Positions 1-7,789 of a stretch of 64,000 bases of DNA are shown here, piece by piece. The translations under genes and the position numbers were made by a program. Positions within the stretch are counted from its first letter, which is position 1. Every line of letters starts with the position of its first letter. The DNA is from a virus: IMG/VR virus record IMGVR_UViG_3300017963_000003, positions 1 through 64,000 of that record, one strand, 5' to 3'. A model generated the notes under the pieces. That model searched no databases and was not told where the DNA came from. It worked only from the letters and a program-made list of their open reading frames with translations.

Positions 1-1269
1 GCCCATGGGAGGCGCGGCAGCCGGAGGAGCAGCGGCAGCCGGCGGTGCGCCCATGGGAGGCGCGGCAGCCGGAGGAGCAGCGGCAGCCGGAGGAGCAGCG
101 GCAGCCGGAGGAGCAGCGGCAGCCGGAGGAGCAGCGGCAGCCGGAGGAGCAGCGGCAGCCGGCGGTGCGCCAACGGGGGAAGCACCCACCGGAGGAGCGC
201 CCGCAGGCATACCAGCGGGAACACCGACAGGAGCACTCGAAGCGTCAGGGGCAGCGTTGTAATCCGCACCGGCCTGGGACTGTTGCTGCTGTGAGACGTA
301 GAACCGTCCCTCCTCGTACGAAAGGAGGTGAACGAAGTCCGTCGGGTCCACCATAGCCGACTGGTTCTGAATGTAGGCAAGCCACGCATCGTCGTAGGCG
401 TAGTACCGGTTGACGAACATGACGTCGTACTCCGTCTTCATCAGCGAGCCGGGCTTGCACTTCGAGGTGTCCTTGACCACAGAGAGAACCGGGAAGCCCT
501 GATCGGTAGGGCTGAAGAAAGCGAACCCTCCTCCACCCGCGACCTCAGCACTCGCCGTGTACAGGTTGAGAAGCTTTGCGTGGACCTTCTTCGGAGCGAA
601 CCAGATCTGGTGAGCGACCTGGGCCTCGTCACCCTCGTCGCGCGGACGAACCCCCAAGAACTTGTCGTGGTCGAACACCATGATGACGTACTTGCTGGCG
701 GCCTGCATGCTCCTGGCCATCTTGCGCTCGGCCGACAGGATGGGATCGTTGTCTACGTACTGCCAGTAGCCGTCCTTGGAGAGAGACTTCTTGTCGACGC
801 CACACGACTCCCACCGGGCGTTGTACGCATCCCAGTGGCGCTGCTCTTCCTCGCAAAACGCACACCGAACCGGCTGATCGAAGAGCGGTCCACAACCGAG
901 GCTCTCCACGAGGTACTTGTTCATCTCGATGGGACAGAGCACCGTGCTGTACCCGATTGTTCCATCAGGTCGAGAGAAGTTCTGGACGTTGTGCACCGGA
1001 AGCTTGAAGTAGAAGGTGTTGATGGGGTTGGACGCATCGAGCGCCACCAAACCACCTCCCGGTCCTACCATCCCGTACTTCTGAACCATCTCCGCCGTCG
1101 GGTTGAAAAGACGCCAGTAATGCGGAGAGAAGAGAGGGACGAGGATGTTGTTGGTGTGAGTGGCACCAGCCTTGTCCGGAAGAGGCTTCCACAACTCTCT
1201 CGGGGAGGAGCCGCCCTTCTTCGACTCTGCCTCCTGCTCACGCTGATAGGGCATAGAAAAACCGTTCAT
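1..1269 (-). CDS. Possible single-stranded DNA-binding protein with Ala/Pro-rich tail (3' end cut by window edge)
   Basis: I read this frame directly from the ATG at 1269; it is open to the left edge. The start sits in an ATGA overlap with the upstream gene and has a GGAGG Shine-Dalgarno. About 340 residues of ordinary sequence are followed by an Ala/Pro/Gly tail built from an 18-bp tandem repeat. A cysteine cluster (C112, C126, C136, C139) is followed by a segment with Q-W-x-A-P-K-K-V-H-A-K-L. This order, zinc cysteines then a basic aromatic segment, recalls gp32-type phage ssDNA-binding proteins, and the gene ends a block of replication genes. That assignment is inference. An acidic C-terminal tip, normal for SSBs, cannot be checked because the end is outside the window. 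Confidence 0.45.
   Translation of the reverse strand, partial: MNGFSMPYQREQEAESKKGGSSPRELWKPLPDKAGATHTNNILVPLFSPHYWRLFNPTAEMVQKYGMVGPGGGLVALDASNPINTFYFKLPVHNVQNFSRPDGTIGYSTVLCPIEMNKYLVESLGCGPLFDQPVRCAFCEEEQRHWDAYNARWESCGVDKKSLSKDGYWQYVDNDPILSAERKMARSMQAASKYVIMVFDHDKFLGVRPRDEGDEAQVAHQIWFAPKKVHAKLLNLYTASAEVAGGGGFAFFSPTDQGFPVLSVVKDTSKCKPGSLMKTEYDVMFVNRYYAYDDAWLAYIQNQSAMVDPTDFVHLLSYEEGRFYVSQQQQSQAGADYNAAPDASSAPVGVPAGMPAGAPPVGASPVGAPPAAAAPPAAAAPPAAAAPPAAAAPPAAAAPPAAAPPMGAPPAAAAPPAAAPPMG
11..165. repeat. 18-bp tandem repeat coding for an Ala/Ala/Ala/Pro/Pro tail
   Basis: The plus strand shows about five head-to-tail copies of an 18-bp unit (GGAGGAGCAGCGGCAGCC), flanked by variant copies with GGCGGTGCGCC and CCCATGGGAGGC. 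The unit length is a multiple of three. On the minus strand it encodes Pro-Pro-Ala-Ala-Ala-Ala repeats in the C-terminal tail of the possible SSB, so copy number can change without breaking the frame. Confidence 0.9.
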
Positions 1270-1919
1270 GAACTTCCTCCCATTTGCCGCATCAAGGCGG
1301 CTTCGTCGAGGGCCATTGGCCCGATGTTCCCTTTTTTGGCCATCTGCATCTTGGCGTACAGATCCAGATGGAAGGATTGGCTGTTCAGCCGGTCCGCTAC
1401 CTTGTGTACGATCTCGAACTCTTCTTGAAGACGGCGCAAGGTATCCACCACCGTCTCGAAGTACCAAGCGCTCTCGCCCAGCAAGTACTTGTACATATCG
1501 GCGTAATACTCCTCTGCGGAACCCTTGTACCCCTTGCGGGATGCCAGGTTGAACGCCGCCGTACAGAACTTCATACGCTCATTATCGGACGCATCCGCAG
1601 TATAGATCTGGATGGCGGTATCCTGGATCACAGAAGCCGTCGGCTTGTTGTCGCCGTAAGAAGACAAGAGAGCCCGAGCATAGCTATTACTGTGCGCCCA
1701 CCACTTCCGTGACCAGTTCTCCTTGAAGCCCTCGTACCTACTCTTCAGACGAATCGCCAAGGCCTCCCAGTACGCCTGGATACCGGCATGCGTCTGAAGC
1801 ATCTCCTCCACGTCCTCCGGGCGAAACGTGAGCATCTGCTGTACGTCCTGCTCGGGCAGGTTCTCGTTCAGAGACACCGTGACGTAACCCCCGTTGACAC
1901 CTATGGAGAAGTTACCCAT
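1266..1919 (-). CDS. Hypothetical protein, possible UvsY-like recombination mediator
   Basis: The 217-residue product is mostly alpha-helical in composition. A basic aromatic segment lies around residues 55-75 (W, R, K and Y rich, including K-W-W). A long helix at about 145-190 contains L-L-G-E-S-A-W-Y-F-E-T-V-V. The layout, a basic helical region followed by a C-terminal amphipathic helix ending in an E-F-E-I-V-H-K-like stretch, loosely recalls T4 UvsY, which loads recombinase on SSB-coated DNA. Its stop overlaps the start of the SSB-like gene (ATGA), which fits such a role. No diagnostic motif is present, so the function is a guess; the gene itself is well supported by position and packing. 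Confidence 0.4.
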   Translation of the reverse strand: MGNFSIGVNGGYVTVSLNENLPEQDVQQMLTFRPEDVEEMLQTHAGIQAYWEALAIRLKSRYEGFKENWSRKWWAHSNSYARALLSSYGDNKPTASVIQDTAIQIYTADASDNERMKFCTAAFNLASRKGYKGSAEEYYADMYKYLLGESAWYFETVVDTLRRLQEEFEIVHKVADRLNSQSFHLDLYAKMQMAKKGNIGPMALDEAALMRQMGGSS

Positions 1920-2570
1920 CTACTCACTGCCCTGAGAGCCGCCTTGCGGGAACTGGCCCGGCGTGAGACCCAAATTGTTGAGCCCCTGCACGTAATCCGA
2001 AGCGTCGTCCAAGCTCAGCCCCACCCCAGACGGGCCGATGATGCCCTGCGTCCAGAACACACCGAACTTGTGCAGAACCTTCGAAAAGTCCTGGGTATCG
2101 TGCCCGAGGTTGCCATCCATGCCGGGCTTGATGTGCAGCATCTCGTGGTAAAGCGTGATCGTCTCCAAGATATCGATCATCTTCTCGGACTCTTCGCCCG
2201 CACCGACCTTGGCACGGATGGCGCTGTCGTTGAGCGTAATGACGTACCGGGGATCGAGAAGACTGGCTTGACTCTTCACGAAAGACGTCAGATCGAGCAA
2301 CCCGGCGTGAACCAAAGAGGCGATGATGTGCCGGTAAACAGTAGGCTGGGACTTCGAACCCACGTAGCGGCATTCCCCGAGCCACTTGCCGTTATTTACC
2401 CCTATCGCCCTTACGAATACGACGCGCTGAAGGTCGATGTGCCCCAGGTCCTCCGAAAATTTCTCGACCAACGCTTCTGCTCGATCCCGAAGAGACTCTT
2501 CGAGCACCCACCGGTCGCCCTTCGGACCCACCAGCTCCAGCACCTCGTTCAACAGATCCCGTTCTTCCAT
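1920..2570 (-). CDS. Putative phage metallopeptidase-like protein
   Basis: The ATG at 2570 has an AGGAGT Shine-Dalgarno seven bases upstream, so I prefer it to the upstream TTG at 2594. The product is about 216 residues. It carries H-E-M-L-H (residues 142-146) followed by G-H-D-T-Q-D-F at about 156-162, a zincin-like HExxH motif with a downstream histidine. This matches the pattern of the family annotated as putative phage metallopeptidase. An earlier G-x-C-R-Y segment around residue 66-70 fits the same family. The substrate is unknown. The 5' part overlaps the reading frame of the zinc-ribbon gene upstream by up to about 180 bases. It is followed directly by the possible recombination mediator. 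Confidence 0.6.
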   Translation of the reverse strand: MEERDLLNEVLELVGPKGDRWVLEESLRDRAEALVEKFSEDLGHIDLQRVVFVRAIGVNNGKWLGECRYVGSKSQPTVYRHIIASLVHAGLLDLTSFVKSQASLLDPRYVITLNDSAIRAKVGAGEESEKMIDILETITLYHEMLHIKPGMDGNLGHDTQDFSKVLHKFGVFWTQGIIGPSGVGLSLDDASDYVQGLNNLGLTPGQFPQGGSQGSE

Positions 2571-2757
2571 CTCTGAGACTCCTATACTCCTCAAGGGTCA
2601 ATTTGCGGATCTCAAAAAACCCACAGATACGGCACCACAGCTGAAGGTGACACGCCTCGTCTGTGACCACCGTCCCTCGTACCCGGAGGAAGCGATCTTC
2701 GCAGTTCGGACACCTCTGACGATCAAACCACGAATCTCTGTACTCCTCACTTCGCAA
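2392..2757 (-). CDS. Small zinc-ribbon protein overlapping its neighbours
   Basis: In this frame the sequence reads C-P-N-C then, 22 residues later, C-R-I-C-G, a clean two-CxxC zinc ribbon with L-Q-L-W before the second knuckle. The likely start is the TTG at 2757, inside the last codons of dnaX; an AAGG lies nine bases before it, so the start is weak. The frame stays open to 2392, deep inside the metallopeptidase-like gene, where it turns Gly/Arg/Ser rich and looks like shadow coding. Either the two genes overlap by about 180 bases out of phase, or the true end involves a frameshift. The zinc-ribbon half is convincing; the 3' end is not. Confidence 0.45.
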   Translation of the reverse strand: MRSEEYRDSWFDRQRCPNCEDRFLRVRGTVVTDEACHLQLWCRICGFFEIRKLTLEEYRSLRDGRTGSVERGAGAGGSEGRPVGARRVSSGSSRSVGREIFGGPGAHRPSARRIRKGDRGK

Positions 2758-3829
2758 CGCTGCATACCTTGGCCGCGAACATGCTCCAAACAACCTTGGG
2801 GTCTGGAGCGTACCGCATGAGCTGGGAAGTCTCCTCCCACTCTCGAACCAGGTACCGAACGTCATCGAGACCTAACCTTAAATTACAAGAAAGGGACTCG
2901 TAGGGTAGCCCAGTTTTGTACGCCCCGGTATCTGCGGGGATACCCGACAGGTAGAGCATAAAATCGTGCAGCAGCGTAGGGATTCCGTCCAAAAACAGCG
3001 TACGCAGGTCCCGACCCTCAGAGTTCCACGAACGGATTTCCTCCATGAAGACCCGGAGATTTTTCTGATCGAGGACCTCAGCCATATCACCGAACTCCTC
3101 CCTCGAAACTACCCCCACAGCCTCCTTGAGAAGGTTGACGTCCAGAGGACCATCCCCGGAAGCGATAACCAGGGATTCCAAAATCTGCTGGGTATCCCTC
3201 AACGATCCACCGCCGAGCAGGCTCAGTCGCTCGACGAACTCCTCCGTATGCGACTTACCTTCGGTCTGGAGAATACGCCGTACCCCCTCTGCTACCTCGG
3301 AAGAAGTGAAGGACCTCAGCGGCATCGACAGACACCGTGACCGCAACGTGTCCGACAGCTTCTGGGGGTCTGTGGTTACGAGTAGGAAGACGGTGTTCCG
3401 AGGGGGCTCCTCTACAAGCTTCAACAAGGCTGCCTGGGCTCCTTTGGAGAGCATGTGACACTCGTCGAAAATGATCACCCGGTATCGGTGGACGATGACC
3501 TGCTTCAGCAGACCCTCTAGCTCGCGGACATCATCTACGCCGTTGTAGGTAGCAGCATCACGCTCCAGGATGGACTGGTGGCTATCGTAAAGCTCCCTAC
3601 ACGAGGAGCACACCCCACAGACATCCCCGGCTTGCATGAAGCTGTCGCAGTTCAAAGCCCGCGCGTACAAACGGGCCAAGGTGGTCTTCCCGGTCCCCCT
3701 GATTCCCGCAAAAAGTACCGCCCCCGGAACCCTGCCCATCAGGATCGAGTTCACCAGGATGCGCACAGACACCGGCTGTCCGATGACCTCTGAGAATGAC
3801 CGAGGACGGTACTTGATCGAGAACTGCAT
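2747..3829 (-). CDS. dnaX: DnaX-like clamp loader ATPase (gamma/tau type)
   Basis: The 360-residue product is an AAA+ clamp loader subunit that uses ATP to open and place the sliding clamp on primed DNA. It starts with the typical Y-R-P-R-S-F-x-E-V-I-G-Q. Walker A (G-x-x-G-T-G-K-T-T) lies at about residues 41-50, a Cys4 zinc module (C-x10-C-x2-C-x2-C) at 61-76, Walker B D-E-C-H at about 119-122, and the S-R-C arginine-finger motif near 167. The ATG at 3829 is one base past the upstream stop and gives the canonical N-terminus; the longer frame to 3994 is Ser/Arg-rich shadow. It is short for bacterial DnaX and lacks a tau-type tail, as expected in phages. Confidence 0.88.
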   Translation of the reverse strand: MQFSIKYRPRSFSEVIGQPVSVRILVNSILMGRVPGAVLFAGIRGTGKTTLARLYARALNCDSFMQAGDVCGVCSSCRELYDSHQSILERDAATYNGVDDVRELEGLLKQVIVHRYRVIIFDECHMLSKGAQAALLKLVEEPPRNTVFLLVTTDPQKLSDTLRSRCLSMPLRSFTSSEVAEGVRRILQTEGKSHTEEFVERLSLLGGGSLRDTQQILESLVIASGDGPLDVNLLKEAVGVVSREEFGDMAEVLDQKNLRVFMEEIRSWNSEGRDLRTLFLDGIPTLLHDFMLYLSGIPADTGAYKTGLPYESLSCNLRLGLDDVRYLVREWEETSQLMRYAPDPKVVWSMFAAKVCSVAK

Positions 3830-3830
3830 G

Positions 3831-4754
3831 CTACTTGTAGTAGGAGAGGTCCCTCTCGTAGAACTCCTTGAACGCCTGCTTGATACGCACCACCCGAGGA
3901 GTCTTGTTCTCAGGCTTACCCCAACCCCAGTTGCCGAACTTGGACCGGTTGACGCGCTTCCACGCCTCCACGAAGACCTGCTCCGGCCAATCACCGATGC
4001 GCTTCTTGGAGTTCTGGAACAGCCGATAGGCCGCAGCAGGGTTGTTCTGCCACAGGTTCAAGAAGAGGGCCACGCAGCCGCTCGACCACCCCGCCTCCTG
4101 GTCCGCCATGACCAGATCATTGATCGTAGCTCCCCCAAGAGGGCTACGGGGGTGTTGCATCTGGCGTGAGAACTCCTGCTCCGCGAAATGGGCCTGGGCA
4201 GCGGCCATCCCGAACGCACAACCCATATCCGCGAACAGACGAGCGAGACGGAGAGCGAACCGCTTCTGGCTCTGGAAGCTGTCCGGGTGCGCAACACGAC
4301 CCATGCAGATGTCGACGATCTTCTTCTTCTGGGCTTTCTTACGAGGATCGAGCACCTGCGCTTGAACGCCCCCAGGTACCCACACGAACTTACCCCCAGT
4401 GATCCTGAAACCGAACTGCTCGAACTTCTGGCAACCAGTCTCTTCGTCACAGCAGATCACGTCGAAGAGGGTATCGTGATCGTCCTCCGCACCGTCAAAG
4501 TCGTAACAAGGGATCGACTTGAGGCTCTCCAGGAACTTCTGGAGTCGACCGCTCGTGAACGTCCACTGCATGAACCCAAAGGTGACTCCGGTCTCGTCAT
4601 ACATGACCACAGTGTCGTGCGCGCCCTCACACCGAGCCACGACACCGAGAACACGCTGCATCGGGGTAAGAGGCCCCGGAGGGTCGTAAAGGTTCTCCCC
4701 TCGTACACGAGGGCCTCCCCCGTCCTTCCACTTCACCCACGTCGCCTTAGCCAT
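3831..4754 (-). CDS. Lysozyme-like protein, possible endolysin
   Basis: The 307-residue protein has near its N-terminus C-E-G-A-H-D (E43), then Y-D-E-T-G-V-T-F-G-F-M-Q-W-T, then G-R-L-Q-K-F-L. An early Glu followed by a G-x-T-F-G-x-x-Q-W element is the arrangement seen in lysozyme-like peptidoglycan hydrolases, so a muramidase or transglycosylase role is likely. The rest includes a Lys-rich stretch near 135-145 and W/G-rich segments near the C-terminus; no known wall-binding domain was recognised. There is no signal peptide or membrane segment. It overlaps the end of the zinc-finger gene by eight bases. It sits among replication genes, far from the lysis-like cluster at 56-58 kb. It could instead be virion-associated. 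Confidence 0.45.
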   Translation of the reverse strand: MAKATWVKWKDGGGPRVRGENLYDPPGPLTPMQRVLGVVARCEGAHDTVVMYDETGVTFGFMQWTFTSGRLQKFLESLKSIPCYDFDGAEDDHDTLFDVICCDEETGCQKFEQFGFRITGGKFVWVPGGVQAQVLDPRKKAQKKKIVDICMGRVAHPDSFQSQKRFALRLARLFADMGCAFGMAAAQAHFAEQEFSRQMQHPRSPLGGATINDLVMADQEAGWSSGCVALFLNLWQNNPAAAYRLFQNSKKRIGDWPEQVFVEAWKRVNRSKFGNWGWGKPENKTPRVVRIKQAFKEFYERDLSYYK

Positions 4755-5571
4755 TGGAGGACCCCTTCTTCTTCGTGGCCTTCTTCTTCGTGGCCTTCTT
4801 CCCGTCCACCAGCAACGGCACCTTGCGCGTAGCGACCTTCTTCTTCGCGACCTTCTTCTTCGCGACCTTCTTCTTCGCGACCTTCTTCTTCGCGACCTTC
4901 TTCTTCGCGACCTTCTTCTTCGCGACCTTCTTCTCGTGCACCCGCATGTGAGCCTTCAATCCAGCGGCAGACTTAGCCTTGAAACCACAAACGGGGCAAC
5001 GGAGGGCCTTATCGGTCTCGATGGCCTCCTCGGCGGCCTTGCGCTTAGACCGGAAAGCGTCGTCTCCCGTGTATTCGCACTTCGTCTCCCTGTGGAGGTT
5101 GAAGTCGTCCTCGTCACGGAAACCGAGACCGCAATCGGGACACCAGAAGGGGATCTCATCCTCGGGAGCCGTAGAACGCTCCGGACGGAGTCCCTTCTTC
5201 TTCTGCATGAAGTACTGCAACCGCTCCATGAGCATCCGGTAGGACGTGTAGGAGGTACCATCCCGGTCGGTGAGGACGTCCCGGATAGAACGACGCATCA
5301 CGGATAGGTCAAAGAGATTCTCCTTCAAGAACGTCAAGACCCCCAAAATGGAACGCACGTTGTGCCGGCGAGCACGAGCCGACGCCAAAGCCCTCTCGTG
5401 GAACCGGATCTGTCCCTCCAGCTCCGCGTCTTCCTCTCGAAAAGACTCCAAGATGAGATCGAACTTCGTCAAGACAGCGCCCTTGAAGTCGTTGCTGGAC
5501 CCAAAAACTTCCTCAGCCATCTTTGCGTGAACGTCCTCGACGTCCAAGTTCTTCTTCTTCGATTCAGTCAT
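4747..5571 (-). CDS. Double C2H2 zinc-finger protein with lysine-rich histone-like tail
   Basis: The ATG at 5571 has an ideal GGAGGAGAGG Shine-Dalgarno, giving about 274 residues. The N-terminal half is charged and helical. Two zinc fingers follow: C-P-D-C-x12-H-x4-C (an imperfect finger) around residues 145-167, and C-P-V-C-x12-H-x3-H around 190-215. The C-terminus is seven copies of a K-K-V-A-K unit followed by A-T-K-K-K repeats, resembling histone H1 or bacterial AlgP/HupB-type tails. DNA binding and compaction, or masking of phage or host DNA, is a reasonable inference. It lies between DNA polymerase and the lysozyme-like gene. A related single-finger protein is encoded at 20397-21716. 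Confidence 0.7.
   Translation of the reverse strand: MTESKKKNLDVEDVHAKMAEEVFGSSNDFKGAVLTKFDLILESFREEDAELEGQIRFHERALASARARRHNVRSILGVLTFLKENLFDLSVMRRSIRDVLTDRDGTSYTSYRMLMERLQYFMQKKKGLRPERSTAPEDEIPFWCPDCGLGFRDEDDFNLHRETKCEYTGDDAFRSKRKAAEEAIETDKALRCPVCGFKAKSAAGLKAHMRVHEKKVAKKKVAKKKVAKKKVAKKKVAKKKVAKKKVATRKVPLLVDGKKATKKKATKKKGSSNG
4831..4935. repeat. 15-bp tandem repeat coding for K-K-V-A-K units
   Basis: A 15-bp unit (CGCGACCTTCTTCTT on the plus strand) is repeated about seven times with no mismatches in the core. It encodes the lysine-rich tail of the zinc-finger protein. Near-identity of the copies at DNA level suggests recent expansion or homogenisation by slippage or recombination. Confidence 0.92.
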
Positions 5572-5581
5572 CCTCTCCTCC

Positions 5582-7789
5582 TTACACAGCGTCTTCTTGG
5601 ATGTGCTTGTCACTCCAACGCTGCACAATTTCAGTGTCCACCAACAACGGTACCCGGAACTGTGTCATCTCTCTGAGCCGGACAGTCATCGCGTCATCCA
5701 TGATCGCGCACACCTGATCGATGCAAGAAGTATGGGCGTACACTACCAATTCATCGTGGATATGCAAAATAGGTGCTGCGGGCAACTCGTGACGATGGAT
5801 CTCCTGGTTGATCCAGACCAGCGATAAGGAAGCCATGTCCACGGCAGTACCCTGAATAGGGCTGTTGACGGATTGACGCAGCGCGCGACCCACCTTGCCC
5901 TTCACGTAGCGAGCTTCCCTGTTGATGACGCACGAGTGGAGATGCGGGCACGCCTTGCACTTCTCGAACTGCCTGCTCTTGACTGCCCGCATGTGATCAC
6001 GAAGCTGCTCGGTAGTGATCTGATAGAGTTCCTGAGGATCGATGCCAAGCCATAGTGGGTACGGGCCGTCCTTGTAGCACGGAGGACGCGACTCCCACTT
6101 GGGAGCGGCTACGGTAGGCGGTACCTGTAGTTGAGCATCGGGAAGATGACGTCTACGCCCAAACAGGTTGTTCACGTACCCGTAAGCCTTAACGAACGCG
6201 TGCGTATCATCGATCCATTGACGAAGCACAGGGGCTGCCCCGAAGTAGTCGTCGTTTATAAGAGTGTGTGCCTCATCAGGGGTCATCCCGAGCCTCTCCG
6301 CCAAGGAGAACTCGCTCTGCCCGTAAATGATACCGAAGTTGACCGTCTTGGCCTTGGAGCGATCCGCCTTATGCTGCCGCTTCACCTCCTCGGGTGAGAG
6401 ATTCGGATGCCAGATCTTGGCAGCCATGGCCGCGTGCATGTCGTGCCCTGCGTTGAAACCATCGATCCAGACCGGCTCTCCTGATAAGTGAGCAGCCACC
6501 CGCAATTCGATCTGGGAGAAATCCTTGAAGATCAACCTGTAGTCATCCGCAGCGCACCACATCGACTTCACGATCAAGCCGCCGTTCTCTGGTCTGGGCA
6601 ACGTGGTGAGGTTCGGGTCGGCGCACTTCAGACGCCCAGTAGCAGAATCCATCCAGAACGTAGGGTGGACCCACCCCACTCGACCTCCATTGGTGACCTC
6701 CTCCACCTTGTCGAGAGCCGCCTCCGCGTACAAACCGTGGATCTGCTGCGCTCTACGGAAATTGAGCAAAGGTTCTCGAATAGGGTGCTCAAGACCCTTC
6801 AAGGCGTCTGCATCGGTAACCCACTCCTTATGCTTGTTCTTCTTCCCTGGCAGACCCAGCGTTTCGAAAAGCATCTGACCGAGCTGCTTGGGTGAACCCA
6901 CGTTGAACTTCGCCCCGCACATCTGGTGTACCGCTCGCTCAGAATCCAGGAGAACCTTCGCCTGCTCGTTGAGAACCTGACGCGCCACCTTGAGGTCGAG
7001 CGGAACCCCGTGCAGCTCCATCAAGGTCAGCGTGTGCTGGAGCGGCATGATGAGATTGTTGAAAACCCACGTCAGCCCCTCTTCCTCCAGCATGGGCGTG
7101 AAAACGAACTTGAGAGCCAACGTGAGGTCGGCATCAGCACAAGCGTAGGGGTATAGGACCTTCAACGGCACCTTGGAGTACCGCTTCATGTGCTGATCGT
7201 AGAACTGGAGAGCCTGCTGGAGGTCGTCCTTGAAGTAGCTAGCCCCTTGAGACAGGTACGCGTCCGAAATACCGAGCTTGATCACCTTTCCGTCGACGGA
7301 GAAATCGGACTTCAGCGCGTGAGAAGACACCAGCCGCTCCTCGTCGAGAAGAGCGTGAGCGAGCATGGTGTCGAACGTCAAGTTCCTAGTGTGGATGCCC
7401 ATCAGAGCGGCTAGCTGCCGAACATCGAACTTTCCGTTATGGGCGACCTTGGGAATGTCGGTCTCCAAGATCTCCTTGAGGGACCCCTCGGCGTTTTGTT
7501 GACGAGCACCCCAGTACGGGCCGTCGTCGGAACGACTCACCGGGACGTATGCCGCCGTACCCGCTTCCCACGGAAGTGCCTGGGTACGGCCCCATGCGAA
7601 CGAGATGCCCGCTACGCGGTGAACAAAGTCTTCGGGAAGCTTCTTCTTACCCTTCCAGGTAGGGTGGTTGGTCTCGATGTCGAAAGCGAATTCAGCAGAA
7701 CGCCCCAACTCCTCAAGAAGCCATGACAACTTCTTGGGGGTGTCGACGAGGTGGTAAGAAGGGGGCGCCTCTACCTTCGAGAAGAACAT
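5582..7789 (-). CDS. polA: Family A DNA polymerase with 3'-5' exonuclease domain
   Basis: The 735-residue protein is the replicative or repair DNA polymerase. The proofreading domain shows F-D-I-E-T (about residue 33), N-G-K-F-D (about 115) and the Exo III region D-A-D-L-T (about 218). The polymerase domain shows motif A D-F-S-Q-I-E-L-R (about 422), motif B K-T-V-N-F-G-I-I-Y-G (about 480) and motif C H-D-E-L-V-V (about 678). There is no N-terminal 5'-3' exonuclease domain; that activity is encoded separately at 18803-20347. The ATG at 7789 follows CGGAGGTGGTAG, a strong Shine-Dalgarno. The stop lies just upstream of the zinc-finger gene, in one transcription unit with clamp and primase. Confidence 0.95.
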   Translation of the reverse strand: MFFSKVEAPPSYHLVDTPKKLSWLLEELGRSAEFAFDIETNHPTWKGKKKLPEDFVHRVAGISFAWGRTQALPWEAGTAAYVPVSRSDDGPYWGARQQNAEGSLKEILETDIPKVAHNGKFDVRQLAALMGIHTRNLTFDTMLAHALLDEERLVSSHALKSDFSVDGKVIKLGISDAYLSQGASYFKDDLQQALQFYDQHMKRYSKVPLKVLYPYACADADLTLALKFVFTPMLEEEGLTWVFNNLIMPLQHTLTLMELHGVPLDLKVARQVLNEQAKVLLDSERAVHQMCGAKFNVGSPKQLGQMLFETLGLPGKKNKHKEWVTDADALKGLEHPIREPLLNFRRAQQIHGLYAEAALDKVEEVTNGGRVGWVHPTFWMDSATGRLKCADPNLTTLPRPENGGLIVKSMWCAADDYRLIFKDFSQIELRVAAHLSGEPVWIDGFNAGHDMHAAMAAKIWHPNLSPEEVKRQHKADRSKAKTVNFGIIYGQSEFSLAERLGMTPDEAHTLINDDYFGAAPVLRQWIDDTHAFVKAYGYVNNLFGRRRHLPDAQLQVPPTVAAPKWESRPPCYKDGPYPLWLGIDPQELYQITTEQLRDHMRAVKSRQFEKCKACPHLHSCVINREARYVKGKVGRALRQSVNSPIQGTAVDMASLSLVWINQEIHRHELPAAPILHIHDELVVYAHTSCIDQVCAIMDDAMTVRLREMTQFRVPLLVDTEIVQRWSDKHIQEDAV

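Noticed and set aside
11-165. Short regularly spaced repeats considered as a CRISPR array
   Set aside because: Units are directly adjacent with no spacers, length is a multiple of three, and they encode a protein tail. The same applies to 4831-4935.
328-1428. Plus-strand open frame of 366 codons at the left edge
   Set aside because: It runs across two supported minus-strand genes (possible SSB and its neighbour) and looks like a mirror frame. The minus-strand reading gives a Cys cluster and an in-phase start with Shine-Dalgarno.
3830-3994. N-terminal extension of the DnaX-like protein
   Set aside because: The extra residues are Ser/Arg-rich and overlap the lysozyme-like gene; the family N-terminus begins at the ATG at 3829.
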